From: Streptomyces sp. 11x1
Lineage (GTDB): Bacteria > Actinomycetota > Actinomycetes > Streptomycetales > Streptomycetaceae
Length of the DNA: 64,000 nucleotides
Direction: 5' to 3'
NCBI RefSeq assembly: GCF_032598905.1
Contig: NZ_CP122458.1
Span: forward strand, 10,255,001-10,319,000
The stretch's first letter is position 1. Every line of letters starts with the position of its first letter. Below, one piece after another: positions 1-8,264 of the stretch. Under the pieces are notes generated by a model. It was given only the letters and a program-made list of their open reading frames with translations, was not told where the DNA came from and did not search any database. The position numbers and the translations under genes were made by a program.

Positions 1-581
1 CTCCAGCAGCATCCGGCGCTCGTCGGCGACGAGGACCGTCGGGACGAGTCCCGCGTCGACGCGGGCGAACGCGGCGATGACGGCGGCCTCGTCGGATGCG
101 AAGCGCGGTGTCGCCTTGAGCCAGACCGGCCCCTGCCCGGTGGGCAGCCTGCAGAGACCCGCCAGGTTCCAGGTCCGCCGCTGCCGGACCGGTCCGGTCA
201 CCGGCCGCCCCAGCGCGGCCAGGGTCCGCGAGGCCCAGCCGAGCAGTTCACGCAGCCCGTCTGCGCGTGCCCACGGGGAGCGCAGGCGTTGTCCGTCTCC
301 AGCAGGGCGCGCGTCCCCCGATCCGCGGGGCGGAGCGCCGGGCTGCCTGGGGCGGGAGGCTCCAACGCCTCGACGTGGTACGTCACATGCCCGTCGCGCC
401 CGCCCTCACCGCCGTCGACACGCAGCAGCCGCACCACGTACACGGCCACCCCGAGCGCGCGTTCCAGCCGCTCCACGACGGGCTTGACCTCGGCCCACCA
501 CGGGACATCGACGGGGAAGGGGCCGGTGACGCCCAGCAGGTCCGCACCCGAGGTCACCAGGGCGCTGAAGGTTCGGCTCAC
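1..581 (-). pseudogene. APH-like (aminoglycoside phosphotransferase fold) gene, frameshifted, 3' end outside window
   Basis: The minus strand encodes a protein like actinobacterial APH-family putative kinases. One frame reads SRTFSALVTSGADLLGV, DVPWWAEVKPVVERL and GHVTYHVEAL. Near 290-293 that frame runs into a stop at 198-200, and the similarity continues in another frame (RSPWARADGLRELLGW, RRTWNLAGLCRLPTG, VWLKATPRF) to the window edge. Restoring one base near 291 would join the halves, so this is either a one-base deletion or a sequencing error. The start is uncertain: GTG at 581 gives a natural N-terminus, while ATG at 635 lies inside the palindrome shared with the divergent regulator gene. 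The substrate is unknown, and the family name rests only on the motif pattern. Confidence 0.5.
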
Positions 582-615
582 CGCGACAGTGTGCGGCGCG
601 CCCTCGACAATTGAA

Positions 616-635
616 ATGCAGGTAATTACCTGCAT
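616..635. promoter_or_regulatory. perfect 20-bp palindrome, probable ArsR operator
   Basis: ATGCAGGTAATTACCTGCAT reads the same on both strands. It lies 34 bp upstream of the ArsR-type gene and before the divergent APH-like gene. Its position and AT-rich centre suit autoregulation and control of both genes. Confidence 0.6.
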
Positions 636-669
636 AACGTGGGGTGTGCGATCAGAGAGCGATCCCGGC

Positions 670-1440
670 ATGGACAAGGTCTTCAAGGCGCTGGCCGACG
701 AGACCCGCAGAAGGCTGCTGGACCGGCTGCACGAACACAACGGGCAGACCCTGGGCGAGCTGTGTGCGCGGATCGACATGGCGCGGCAGTCGGTGACGCA
801 ACACCTGGGTGTCCTGGAGGCCGCCAACCTGGTCAGCACGGTGCGGCGGGGGCGGGAGAAGCTGCACTACCTCAATCCGGTCCCGCTCCACGAGATGCAG
901 GAGCGGTGGATCGACAAGTTCGAGCGCCCCCGGCTGAGAGCGCTCGGTGCCGTGAAACGACGAGCCGAGGAAGCCATGACCGACAAGCCCACATTCGTGT
1001 ACGTCACCTACATCGCGAGCACGCCCGAGAAGGTCTGGGAGGCGCTGACCAGCACGGATCTGACCGCCGACTACTGGGGGCACCGCAACGAGTCGGACTG
1101 GCGGCAGGGCTCGCGCTGGGCCCATGTCCGCACCGACGGCTCCGGTGTCGAGGACGTCGTCGGCACGGTCGTGGTGAGCGAGCCTCCGACCCGGCTGGTC
1201 ACCACCTGGGCCTCCCCGGGGGGCGAGGGCAAGGAGGAGACCTACTCGCGGGTCACCTTCGACATCGAGCCGCACGCCGACATCGTGCGGCTCACCGTGA
1301 CCCACGAGGATCTCCAGGACGAAGGCGCGCTCGCCGAGGTGTCCTTCGGCTGGCCCGCGGTGCTGTCCAACCTCAAGTCGCTGCTGGAGACCGGCCGTGT
1401 CCTGCCGCAGGAGCCGTGGAAGGTGCCGGCCCGAGGATGA
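670..1440 (+). CDS. ArsR-family HTH fused to SRPBCC (AHSA1-like) domain
   Basis: This 256-residue protein joins two domains that are often encoded separately. Residues 1-95 are an ArsR winged helix (VFKALADETRRRLLDRL, then the recognition helix MARQSVTQHLGVLEAANLV). Residues 110-250 are an SRPBCC/AHSA1-type ligand-binding fold (VYVTYIASTPEKVWEALTS, ADYWGH). No Cys-based metal motif is visible, so regulation probably depends on a small molecule bound by the SRPBCC domain; that is inference. ATG 670 was chosen because the HTH begins there; an in-frame GTG at 646 lacks a spaced ribosome site. The gene is divergent from the APH-like remnant and has the 616-635 palindrome as likely operator. Confidence 0.85.
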   Translation: MDKVFKALADETRRRLLDRLHEHNGQTLGELCARIDMARQSVTQHLGVLEAANLVSTVRRGREKLHYLNPVPLHEMQERWIDKFERPRLRALGAVKRRAEEAMTDKPTFVYVTYIASTPEKVWEALTSTDLTADYWGHRNESDWRQGSRWAHVRTDGSGVEDVVGTVVVSEPPTRLVTTWASPGGEGKEETYSRVTFDIEPHADIVRLTVTHEDLQDEGALAEVSFGWPAVLSNLKSLLETGRVLPQEPWKVPARG

Positions 1441-1485
1441 GCGGCGGATCGCCCGACCGGGAACGGCGGCGGCCGCCCGAGGATG

Positions 1486-1526
1486 AACGGCGACGGCCGG
1501 TCCGCCTGAGCGGATCGGCCGCCGTT
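1486..1526. terminator. bidirectional terminator hairpin
   Basis: An imperfect stem of about 17 bp (AACGGCG...GCCGCCGTT, with inner TCCGC/GCGGA around a CTGA loop) lies between the convergent ArsR-fusion and SPW-repeat genes. Confidence 0.6.
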
Positions 1527-1552
1527 ACCCCTCGCGGGCGTTCTGGTCACCC

Positions 1553-2002
1553 CTACGGGGTGCGGCCCCCTCGGGTGCCGCCCTTGGCGGCGACGCCGGC
1601 GCACATCAGCCCCAGCAGCAGGGTCAGGCAGCCGATGATGATGTTGTTGACCACGACACCGGCGTCCGGGCTCTCGCCCACGATCCATGGCGAGATGATC
1701 ATCCAGACACCCAGCGCGCCCATGGCCCAGCTCAGGCCGTACATCCTCTCCGGCGCGGCGGTGAAGCCGAGGGCCAGAAGTCCGATCGCGATGCCCACGA
1801 TGAGGTTGTGGGGCACCAGCGCGGGCTGGCTCGTGGTGAAGTGGAGTATCCACGGGGACACGGCGCAGTACAGACCGAGCAGGAACACCGGTCCGTCCAC
1901 GAGCGCCACGTCGCGACCGCCGAGCATGCGGGCGTACCGAGCCTGCATTTCGGGTGCGTCGGGGTGACTGGAGATGTCACTCCTGTGTGAGACGTTGGCC
2001 AT
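1553..2002 (-). CDS. SPW-repeat integral membrane protein
   Basis: This 149-residue protein has two copies of the SPW repeat: SPWILHF at about 50-56 and SPWIVGE at about 104-110. Each opens or closes a pair of hydrophobic segments, giving about four transmembrane helices. The hydrophilic N-terminus (about 35 residues) and basic C-terminal tail (AAKGGTRGGRTP) are probably cytoplasmic. The start ATG is preceded by AAAGGAG at good spacing. The family is common in actinobacteria and has no established biochemical function. The gene stands alone, convergent with the ArsR fusion and divergent from the MerR gene. Confidence 0.85.
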   Translation of the reverse strand: MANVSHRSDISSHPDAPEMQARYARMLGGRDVALVDGPVFLLGLYCAVSPWILHFTTSQPALVPHNLIVGIAIGLLALGFTAAPERMYGLSWAMGALGVWMIISPWIVGESPDAGVVVNNIIIGCLTLLLGLMCAGVAAKGGTRGGRTP

Positions 2003-2330
2003 GAGTCGACTCCTTTGAACTCCGCAGGCCTGACCGCGTCTGGTGGGGTATGCGGTAAGCGCCGCGTACGTTCATTCTGCGCTTATTTTGCCTTTATGTG
2101 TAGTGGTCGGGGTGGAGTGGACCATGGGGATGGCGGCCGTCCCCGAGGGGCGCCGACCGCACCTCGGGGACGGGCCTGGACGGGGCCGCGCCCTCGACCG
2201 GCAGTGGCCCGGTCGTTCGGCCCCGCCCGTCAGCCACTTCCGTGGGAACCGGACCTTCGGATGCGCAGGGCGGCGATCTCGCCGAAGCGGGCTCCAGTTC
2301 GCACCGCTTCTGCATCGTATAGTCGCCCGC
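2003..2330. other. divergent intergenic region without a recognised gene
   Basis: This region separates the SPW gene from the MerR gene. It holds a relatively AT-rich patch around 2070-2105 (CGCTTATTTTGCC) that could carry promoters. The plus frame of the MerR gene stays open upstream to 2043, but the extra N-terminus resembles nothing. Confidence 0.5.
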
Positions 2331-3491
2331 ATGGGTGCATACGGGGAGGAAAACCCTGCCGATCCGGGACTCACCAGCGGAGCTCTGGCCCGCAGGCTGG
2401 GCGTGTCGCCGACCACCTTGCGTTCCTGGGACCGCCGCTACGGCATCGGGCCCGCGGTCCGCGCCGACGGCCGGCACCGGCGCTGGACCCCGCGGGACGT
2501 GACGGTCGTCGAGGCGATGTGCCGGCTCACCGCGGCGGGGGTGCCACCGGCGGAGGCGGCCCGCGCGGCGAAGGAGGGGGCCGGGGGCCGCAGTGTGGAG
2601 GAGGACCCCGGACGTGCCCGGACGCCGGACGGCGGGCCCCGGCCGTCCCGCGCCGCCGGCCCGACGGCCCCGGGGGACCTCCGCAGGGAGTGCCGGGGCC
2701 TCGCCCGCGCCGCCGTACGCCTCGACGCCCCGGCGGTGGAGGAGCAGCTGGCCGAGGCCGTCGAACGGTACGGGCTGACGGTCGCCTGGCAGGAGGTGAT
2801 GGTGCCGACCCTGCACGCGGTGGGCCGCAAATGGGCCTCCTCCAGGGACCGCTACGTCGAGGTCGAGCATCTGCTGTCCTGGCACGTCTCCACCACGCTG
2901 CGCCGCCACACCCGGCCGCCCGCACCCCGGCCCGACACCACCGCGCCCGGACCGGTCGTGCTCGCGTGTGTGCCGGGCGAGCAGCACACCCTCCCGCTGG
3001 AGGCCCTCAACGCCGCCCTCGGCGAACTCGGCCTGCCCACCAGGATGTTCGGCGCGGCCGTCCCCGCCGAGGCGCTCACCTCGGCGGTCGACCGGCTCGG
3101 CCCCGTGGCGGTCGTCCTGTGGGCCCAGGCCCGCTCCACGGCGAGCCTGCCCCTCGCCCGTCATGTCGCCGCCGCGCGCTGGGGTGTGAAGGGCGCCCGC
3201 AGGCAGCCGCTCGTCGTGCTGGGCGGCCCCGGCTGGCACGGGCACCCCGCGCCCGGCACCGTCCGGCCGTCCTCGCTGGGCGACGCGGTGGAGGTGCTGT
3301 CGGCGCTGCGGGGACAGGTGGACCGGCCGGAACGGTCGCAACGGCCGTCTTCCGGCGCCGGGGCGGACGATCCGGCTCGTCGGGAGCCGGAGCCGCCAGA
3401 GCCGACGCCTCGGGATCCGGAGCGTCAGGATGCGCGTCCCCGGAGGAACCGTTCCCGTCCCTCGGCCAACTCCACGATCGGCTCCGGATAG
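2331..3491 (+). CDS. MerR-family regulator with cobalamin-binding-like C-terminus (LitR/CarH type)
   Basis: This 386-residue protein begins with a MerR helix-turn-helix (LTSGALARRLGVSPTTLRSW, DRRYGIGP, about 11-60). The middle carries W...YVEVEHLLSWH, resembling the Wx9EH adenosylcobalamin-capping motif of CarH/LitR but with one extra residue between W and EH. CVPGEQHTLPLEAL follows, which matches the ExHxxx cobalt-ligand region of B12 domains. The last 60 residues are low-complexity and charged. Known relatives are repressors released by light through B12 photolysis. The convergent photolyase gene fits a light-response role, though control of it is inference. ATG 2331 was chosen because the HTH starts just after it. 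The 3' end overlaps the photolyase gene by 67 bp. Confidence 0.75.
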   Translation: MGAYGEENPADPGLTSGALARRLGVSPTTLRSWDRRYGIGPAVRADGRHRRWTPRDVTVVEAMCRLTAAGVPPAEAARAAKEGAGGRSVEEDPGRARTPDGGPRPSRAAGPTAPGDLRRECRGLARAAVRLDAPAVEEQLAEAVERYGLTVAWQEVMVPTLHAVGRKWASSRDRYVEVEHLLSWHVSTTLRRHTRPPAPRPDTTAPGPVVLACVPGEQHTLPLEALNAALGELGLPTRMFGAAVPAEALTSAVDRLGPVAVVLWAQARSTASLPLARHVAAARWGVKGARRQPLVVLGGPGWHGHPAPGTVRPSSLGDAVEVLSALRGQVDRPERSQRPSSGAGADDPARREPEPPEPTPRDPERQDARPRRNRSRPSANSTIGSG

Positions 3492-4786
3492 TCCAGCGCC
3501 GCACGGTCCAACCCGAGCAGCTTCCACGGCTCGTGCACCGCCGGCCCCGCGACGTCCGCCAGCTCCGGTACCCAGCGCCGTACGTACTCCCCCTCCGGGT
3601 CGTACCGCTTCGCCTGGGTGACCGGGTTGAGGATCCGGTTGGGGCGGGTGTCCGTGCCGGTCCCCGCGACCCACTGCCAGTTGAGCTGGTTGTTGGCCAC
3701 GTCGCCGTCGACGAGGAGATCCAGGAAGTGCCGGGCACCCACGCGCCAGTCGACGTACAGCGTCTTGGTCAGGAAGCTCGCCGTCAGCAGACGGCCGCGA
3801 TTGTGCATCCAGCCCTCGTGGCGCAGCTGGCGCATGGCCGCGTCGACCACCGGATAGCCGGTGCGGCCCTCCCGCCACGCCTCGACCTCGTCCGGAGCGG
3901 ATCGCCAACGGTCGTGCCTGGCCCGGTAGTCCACGGACGCGGCCGCCGGCCGCACGGCCAGCACCTGGCGGTTGAAGTCCCGCCACGCGAGCTGCCGTAC
4001 GAACGCCTCGGCACCCGGGCCGCCCGCCCCGCGCGCCCGGTGGACCAGTTCGACGGGGGAGAGGGTGCCGAAGTGCAGATGCGGTGAGAGCCGCGAGGTG
4101 GCGTCGCCCGCCAGGTCGTCGTGCCGGTCCTCGTACGCCGCGATGCCGGACCGCAGCCACGAGGTGAACCGTGCGCGGCCCTCCGTCTCACCGCCGGTCG
4201 CCAGCTCCGGCGACAGGCCGGACAGCTCCGCCCGTGAGGGCGGTTCCTCCGAGCCGATCTCTTCCGGCACCCGTACCGTCCGCGGCGCGGCCAGCGGGTC
4301 GCGCAGCCGGTGCCGGGACCAGTGGCCGAAGTACGGCGTGAACACCGAGAAGTGGTCCGACGAGGCCGGTGTCACCGCCCCGGGGTCCACGACGGTCGTC
4401 ACCGTCTCGTGCACGTGCAGCCGTACGCCCTCGGCCTCCAGGGCGCGCCGCAGCCGCTCCTCACGCCGCTGGGCGAACGCGCCGGCGTCGGCCGCCAGAT
4501 GCACCTCGTCGGCGTCCGCCTCGGCAGCCACCTTGCACACCTCCTCGACCACGTCTCCTGAACGCACCACCAGTCGGCCACCCCGCTCACGCAGTCCCGC
4601 GTCGAGGTCACGCAGACAGTCGGCGAGGAACGCGAGCCGGTTGGGCACGGCGAACCCGGCAGCGACCACGGCCCGGTCGCGCACGAACAGCGGGACCACC
4701 TGCCGCGATCCGTCGAGCGCCGCGCGCAGCGGCGGATGGTCGTGCAGCCGCAGATCGGAGGTGAACAGGACGACCGAGACGTTCAT
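3425..4786 (-). CDS. phr: deoxyribodipyrimidine photolyase (CPD photolyase/cryptochrome family)
   Basis: This 453-residue cytosolic flavoprotein has the usual class I length. The N-terminal antenna domain (FTSDLRLHDHPPLRAAL, VPLFVRD) is followed by the FAD-binding region. That contains TGYPVVDAAMRQL, EGWMHNRGRLLTASFL, DWRVGARHFLDLLVDGD and NNQLNWQWVAGTGTD, which are hallmark FAD and lesion-binding motifs. The family repairs cyclobutane pyrimidine dimers by light-driven electron transfer. NQLNWQW replaces the more usual NNGGWQW, a common actinobacterial variant. GGAG precedes the ATG by 8 bases. The gene is convergent with and overlaps the B12-type MerR regulator, suggesting a shared light response. 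Confidence 0.93.
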   Translation of the reverse strand: MNVSVVLFTSDLRLHDHPPLRAALDGSRQVVPLFVRDRAVVAAGFAVPNRLAFLADCLRDLDAGLRERGGRLVVRSGDVVEEVCKVAAEADADEVHLAADAGAFAQRREERLRRALEAEGVRLHVHETVTTVVDPGAVTPASSDHFSVFTPYFGHWSRHRLRDPLAAPRTVRVPEEIGSEEPPSRAELSGLSPELATGGETEGRARFTSWLRSGIAAYEDRHDDLAGDATSRLSPHLHFGTLSPVELVHRARGAGGPGAEAFVRQLAWRDFNRQVLAVRPAAASVDYRARHDRWRSAPDEVEAWREGRTGYPVVDAAMRQLRHEGWMHNRGRLLTASFLTKTLYVDWRVGARHFLDLLVDGDVANNQLNWQWVAGTGTDTRPNRILNPVTQAKRYDPEGEYVRRWVPELADVAGPAVHEPWKLLGLDRAALDYPEPIVELAEGRERFLRGRAS

Positions 4787-4843
4787 GGACGGGCTCCGAG
4801 GATGGGGAAGCGGATGGGGGAGCGGAAGGGTAAGGGGATCGAG

Positions 4844-4879
4844 CGGGTTGGGCGGATCGGACGGGTTGGGCGGATCGGA
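4844..4879. repeat. tandem duplication, 18-bp unit x2
   Basis: CGGGTTGGGCGGATCGGA occurs twice head to tail without mismatch, in the leader of the photolyase gene. Related GGATCGGA pieces follow, indicating local slippage. Confidence 0.85.
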
Positions 4880-5076
4880 TGGATCTGACGGATACGGATC
4901 GGGCGCTCACGGGCGGACCGCCGCGCACGGCGGGGTCGCGGGGCCACGGCCCGCCGGAACGCGGTCGCGCGCCCCGCGTCCGGTGTCGCGGCCCTCGACA
5001 TCACTTCCTCCGCGACAGCGGTCACGGATGCGCCCGGGGGGGCATTGCCGCGCGTTCGGGTGATCGGTACGGCGAC

Positions 5077-5088
5077 TACGCTGACCGC
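5077..5088 (+). promoter_or_regulatory. leaderless -10 element of the MarR gene
   Basis: TACGCT at 5077-5082 ends six bases before GTG 5089. This is the spacing of leaderless Streptomyces transcripts and supports that start codon. The -35 is weak. Confidence 0.5.
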
Positions 5089-5601
5089 GTGGCCACAGTG
5101 AACGATCCCGCTCGGCAGCCGGGGAACGACGGGGGTGCCGTCTCCGGGGCGCCGACCGACCTGCACGCCTTCGCCGTGGCGCTGCGCCGCATGAACGGCG
5201 AAATCAACCGGCTGGTGCACGCCTTCGCGGGCGACCACGGACTGCACGCGACGGACGTCCAAGCGCTCGCGGCGATCCTGGACGCGGAGGCGCCCATGAC
5301 GCCGAAGCGGCTGCGTGAACACCTCGGGCTGACCTCCGGCGCGGTCACCGCGTGCGTGGACCGGCTGGAGCGCGCCGGGCACGTCCGCCGGGTCCGGGAG
5401 AGCGCCGACCGCCGGGTGGTGCACCTGTATTACGCGGCCGACGCGCGAGGGGCGGCCCGTACGTACTTCCGGCCCCTCGCGGCGGCGACCGAGGCCGCGC
5501 GTTCCCGGTTCACGGCCGAGGAGCTGGCCGTCGTCCTGCGCTTCCTCGCGGCGATGAACGAGGAGTTGGGCGCGGGCGCCGGCGCCGAGCACTCCCGCTG
5601 A
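5089..5601 (+). CDS. MarR-family transcriptional regulator
   Basis: This 170-residue regulator has the MarR winged helix at about 60-115: MTPKRLREHLGLTSGAVTAC is the recognition helix and RVRESADRRVVHLYY the wing. Flanking helices (about 25-55 and 125-160) would form the dimer interface. The start GTG 5089 follows a -10 element at leaderless spacing. The gene sits 157 bp upstream of an MMPL exporter on the same strand. The intergenic region contains a perfect inverted repeat (5679-5691) typical of MarR operators, so it probably represses the exporter until a toxic ligand binds. The ligand is unknown. Confidence 0.88.
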   Translation: MATVNDPARQPGNDGGAVSGAPTDLHAFAVALRRMNGEINRLVHAFAGDHGLHATDVQALAAILDAEAPMTPKRLREHLGLTSGAVTACVDRLERAGHVRRVRESADRRVVHLYYAADARGAARTYFRPLAAATEAARSRFTAEELAVVLRFLAAMNEELGAGAGAEHSR

Positions 5602-5678
5602 AGCGGCCCCCGCCGGGTCGACCAACCCCCTGCTGAACCGGGGGAGCGCCGGGCCTCTAGGATCAGGTCGAGAAGTAA

Positions 5679-5691
5679 CTCAATCATTGAG
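5679..5691. promoter_or_regulatory. inverted repeat, probable MarR operator
   Basis: CTCAATCATTGAG is a perfect dyad upstream of the MMPL gene. A related TTGAGTCA half site follows at 5703-5710 across a T-rich stretch likely to hold the promoter. Confidence 0.6.
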
Positions 5692-5758
5692 ATTGTTTTT
5701 CGTTGAGTCATCTGTTTGGGTCACTCGTCGATGCAACTCCGCCCGACTCTGGAGCACC

Positions 5759-7921
5759 ATGTCCCCCACCCCGCGACGCGCCCGCCGGCTCGTCCCCCTC
5801 CTGCTGATCGCCGTCTGGCTCGTCGTCGGTGGACTCCTCGGCCCGTACGCCGGGCGTCTCGGCGAGGTCGCCACCAACGACCAGGTCGCGTTCCTGCCGC
5901 GCAGCGCCGAATCCACCGAGGTCGTCTCCGCCCAGCGGGCCTTCCGGCAGGACGAGACGCTGCCGGCGATCGTCGTGTGGACGGGCGACGGTCTCGCGGA
6001 GCGGCGCGTCTCGGCCGACCGCGTCCTCGCCTCCCTCGCCGACACCCCCGGGGTCACGGGAGAGGTCTCGCCCGCACTCCTCTCGCGGGACGGCGAGGCG
6101 CTGCGGGCAGTGGTCCCGCTCAGGCCCGACCTCGGCGACAGGTTGCCCGAGACCCTCGACCGGATCCGTGCCGCCGCCGAACGCCTGCCCGGCACCACCG
6201 CCCACCTGGCCGGTCCCGCCGCGAGCCAGGCGGACCTGTCCGACGCCTTCGCCGGCATCGACGGCCTGCTGCTCGCCGTGGCGCTCCTGACCGTGCTGGT
6301 GATCCTGCTGCTCGTCTACCGCAGCGTGCTGCTCCCCCTGGTGATCATCCTCGGCGCGGTGTTCGCCCTGGGCCTCGCCTGCGCGGTCGTGTACGCCCTC
6401 GCCGACCGGGGCGTCGTCCGCGTCGACGGGCAGGTCCAGGGCATCCTGTCCATCCTCGTCATCGGCGCCGCCACCGACTACGCCCTGCTCCTCACTGCCC
6501 GCTTCCGTGAGGAACTCGCCGGCCGTGCCGACCGGTTCACGGCCATGCGGGCCGCGCTGCGGCAGTCCTGGGGCGCGATCGTGGCCAGTGCCGCGACCGT
6601 CGCGCTCGGCCTGCTCGCCCTGCTGCTCAGCGACCTCACCAACAACCGGGCGCTCGGGCCGGTCGGTGCCATCGGCATCGGCTGCGCCGTCCTCGCCACG
6701 CTCACCTTCCTGCCCGCCGTCCTGGTCGCCCTCGGTCACGCCGCCTACTGGCCCGCCCGGCCGGGCGCCCGTGCGGCCGCCGCGCGGCGCGGCGAGGGGG
6801 TATGGCGGCGGGTCGCGGACCTCGTCGACCGCGGGCCGCGCCGGGTGTGGGCCGTGACCCTGGTCGTCCTCCTCGCCGGCGCCGCCTTCGCCCCGACCCT
6901 GACCTCCAAGGGCGTCCCCCTCGACGAGACCTTCGTGGGCGGCGCCCCCTCCGTCGCCGCCCAGAAGACCCTCGGCGAGCACTTCCCCGCGGGCTCCGGC
7001 AACCCCGCCGTGGTCGTCGCGGACGCGGACCGGCTGGGGCCGGTGCTCGTCGCCGCCCGCTCCACCGATGGAGTCGCCTCGGCGGCGGCCGTCGGCGAGT
7101 CCGGCCGCCCCGGGTCCGAGCCGCTGGTCGTCGACGGACGGGTACGGGTGGACGTCACCTTCGACGCCGCCGCGGACAGCGACGCCGCGAAGCGGACGGT
7201 GGCCCGGCTGCGGACCGCTCTGCACGCCGTGCCCGGCGCGGACGCCCTCGTCGGCGGCTACACGGCACAGCAGTACGACACCCTGCGCACCGCCGAGCGC
7301 GACCGCACGCTCATCGTTCCGGTCGTCCTCGCCGTCATCCTCCTCATCCTGATCGGCCTGCTGCGTTCGCTGCTGCTGCCGGTGCTGCTGGTCGCCACGG
7401 TGGCCCTGAACTTCCTCGCCACGCTGGGCGTCTCCGCCCTCGTCTTCAAGTACCTGTTCGGCTTCACCGGGACCGACCCGTCAGTCCCGCTCTACGGGTT
7501 CGTGTTCCTGGTGGCGCTGGGCGTCGACTACAACATCTTCCTCATGTCCCGGGTCCGCGAGGAGTCACTGCGGCACGGCGTACGTCAGGGCGTGCTGCGC
7601 GGGCTGGTCAGCACGGGCGGGGTCATCACCTCCGCGGGCGTGGTCCTGGCAGCGACCTTCGCCGCGCTGGGCGTCATCCCGCTGGCCTTCCTCGCCCAGA
7701 TCGCCTTCATCGTGGCCTTCGGCGTCCTCCTGGACACCCTCGTGGTGCGCTCGCTGCTGGTGCCGGCACTGGTGCGGGACCTCGGGGAGCGCGCCTGGTG
7801 GCCGGGGAAGGTGGGCTCCGGCGATGCGGCCGACGGCGGCAGGACGGCCGACGGCGGCGGGACGGCCGAGGACGGCGAGGTCGCGGACCGCGACGAGGCG
7901 GGTCGCCACGCCGGCCGGTGA
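5759..7921 (+). CDS. MMPL/RND-family transporter
   Basis: This 720-residue membrane protein has the duplicated MMPL layout. An N-terminal helix (RLVPLLLIAVWLVVGGLLG) and a first extracytoplasmic domain (about 35-165) are followed by five helices (about 170-330). A linker and helix at about 360-380 lead to a second soluble domain, and five more helices lie at about 520-690. Charged residues inside membrane segments (GAATDYALLLTARFREE and GVDYNIFLMSRVREE) are the proton-relay Asp-Tyr motifs of the family. ATG 5759 has GGAG six bases upstream. The acidic, Gly-rich C-terminal tail (DAADGGRTADGGGTAEDGE) is variable. With the upstream MarR gene this looks like an inducible drug or lipid exporter; the substrate is not deducible. 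Confidence 0.9.
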   Translation: MSPTPRRARRLVPLLLIAVWLVVGGLLGPYAGRLGEVATNDQVAFLPRSAESTEVVSAQRAFRQDETLPAIVVWTGDGLAERRVSADRVLASLADTPGVTGEVSPALLSRDGEALRAVVPLRPDLGDRLPETLDRIRAAAERLPGTTAHLAGPAASQADLSDAFAGIDGLLLAVALLTVLVILLLVYRSVLLPLVIILGAVFALGLACAVVYALADRGVVRVDGQVQGILSILVIGAATDYALLLTARFREELAGRADRFTAMRAALRQSWGAIVASAATVALGLLALLLSDLTNNRALGPVGAIGIGCAVLATLTFLPAVLVALGHAAYWPARPGARAAAARRGEGVWRRVADLVDRGPRRVWAVTLVVLLAGAAFAPTLTSKGVPLDETFVGGAPSVAAQKTLGEHFPAGSGNPAVVVADADRLGPVLVAARSTDGVASAAAVGESGRPGSEPLVVDGRVRVDVTFDAAADSDAAKRTVARLRTALHAVPGADALVGGYTAQQYDTLRTAERDRTLIVPVVLAVILLILIGLLRSLLLPVLLVATVALNFLATLGVSALVFKYLFGFTGTDPSVPLYGFVFLVALGVDYNIFLMSRVREESLRHGVRQGVLRGLVSTGGVITSAGVVLAATFAALGVIPLAFLAQIAFIVAFGVLLDTLVVRSLLVPALVRDLGERAWWPGKVGSGDAADGGRTADGGGTAEDGEVADRDEAGRHAGR

Positions 7922-7932
7922 GACGTGATCTC

Positions 7933-7963
7933 GCCCGGGGCGGGTCATGAGCCTGCCCCGGGC
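7933..7963 (+). terminator. terminator-like hairpin after the MMPL gene
   Basis: GCCCGGGGC (7933-7941) and GCCCCGGGC (7955-7963) are exact complements around a 13-base loop. A 14-bp palindrome CGGGTCATGACCCG follows at 7964-7977. Confidence 0.55.
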
Positions 7964-8264
7964 CGGGTCATGACCCGCCCGGCGCCCAGCGTCCGCGCCC
8001 CGTCGGTGCGGAAGTCACGGATCACCGGGATGAGCAGCGGCACGGTCGCCGTGCCCCGGGGTGTCCCCGGCGTCACGGTGATCGACGACTGGGACGGCCT
8101 CGGCCGGCGCACGACGGCCAGCGGCACCGTCCGTCTGGAGTGGGTACGGGTGCGGGGCGAAAGGTCCTGCCGCACCACCTCACCTTCGAGGGCCCGCAAC
8201 TGCACGGAGTCATGGCCCAGTCGCTGCACGCCGCGATCGACGCCGGCATCGCCGGGGGCCCTCG
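7964..8264. other. no assignable gene; decayed sequence upstream of the LLM remnant
   Basis: A minus-strand frame stays open from 8475 to 7945 and ends in a beta-strand-like stretch ([20 protein letters not shown]). It might be the tail of a lost gene, but I cannot assign it. On the plus strand the codons before 8265 do not align with the monooxygenase remnant that follows. Confidence 0.3.

Larger units (their letters stand above)
4787..5088. other. divergent intergenic region between photolyase and MarR genes
   Basis: Apart from the 18-bp tandem repeat and the MarR promoter listed separately, I see only GC-rich, G-rich sequence with no credible gene. The plus frame of MarR is open back to 4879, but a leaderless promoter places the real start at 5089. 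Confidence 0.5.
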
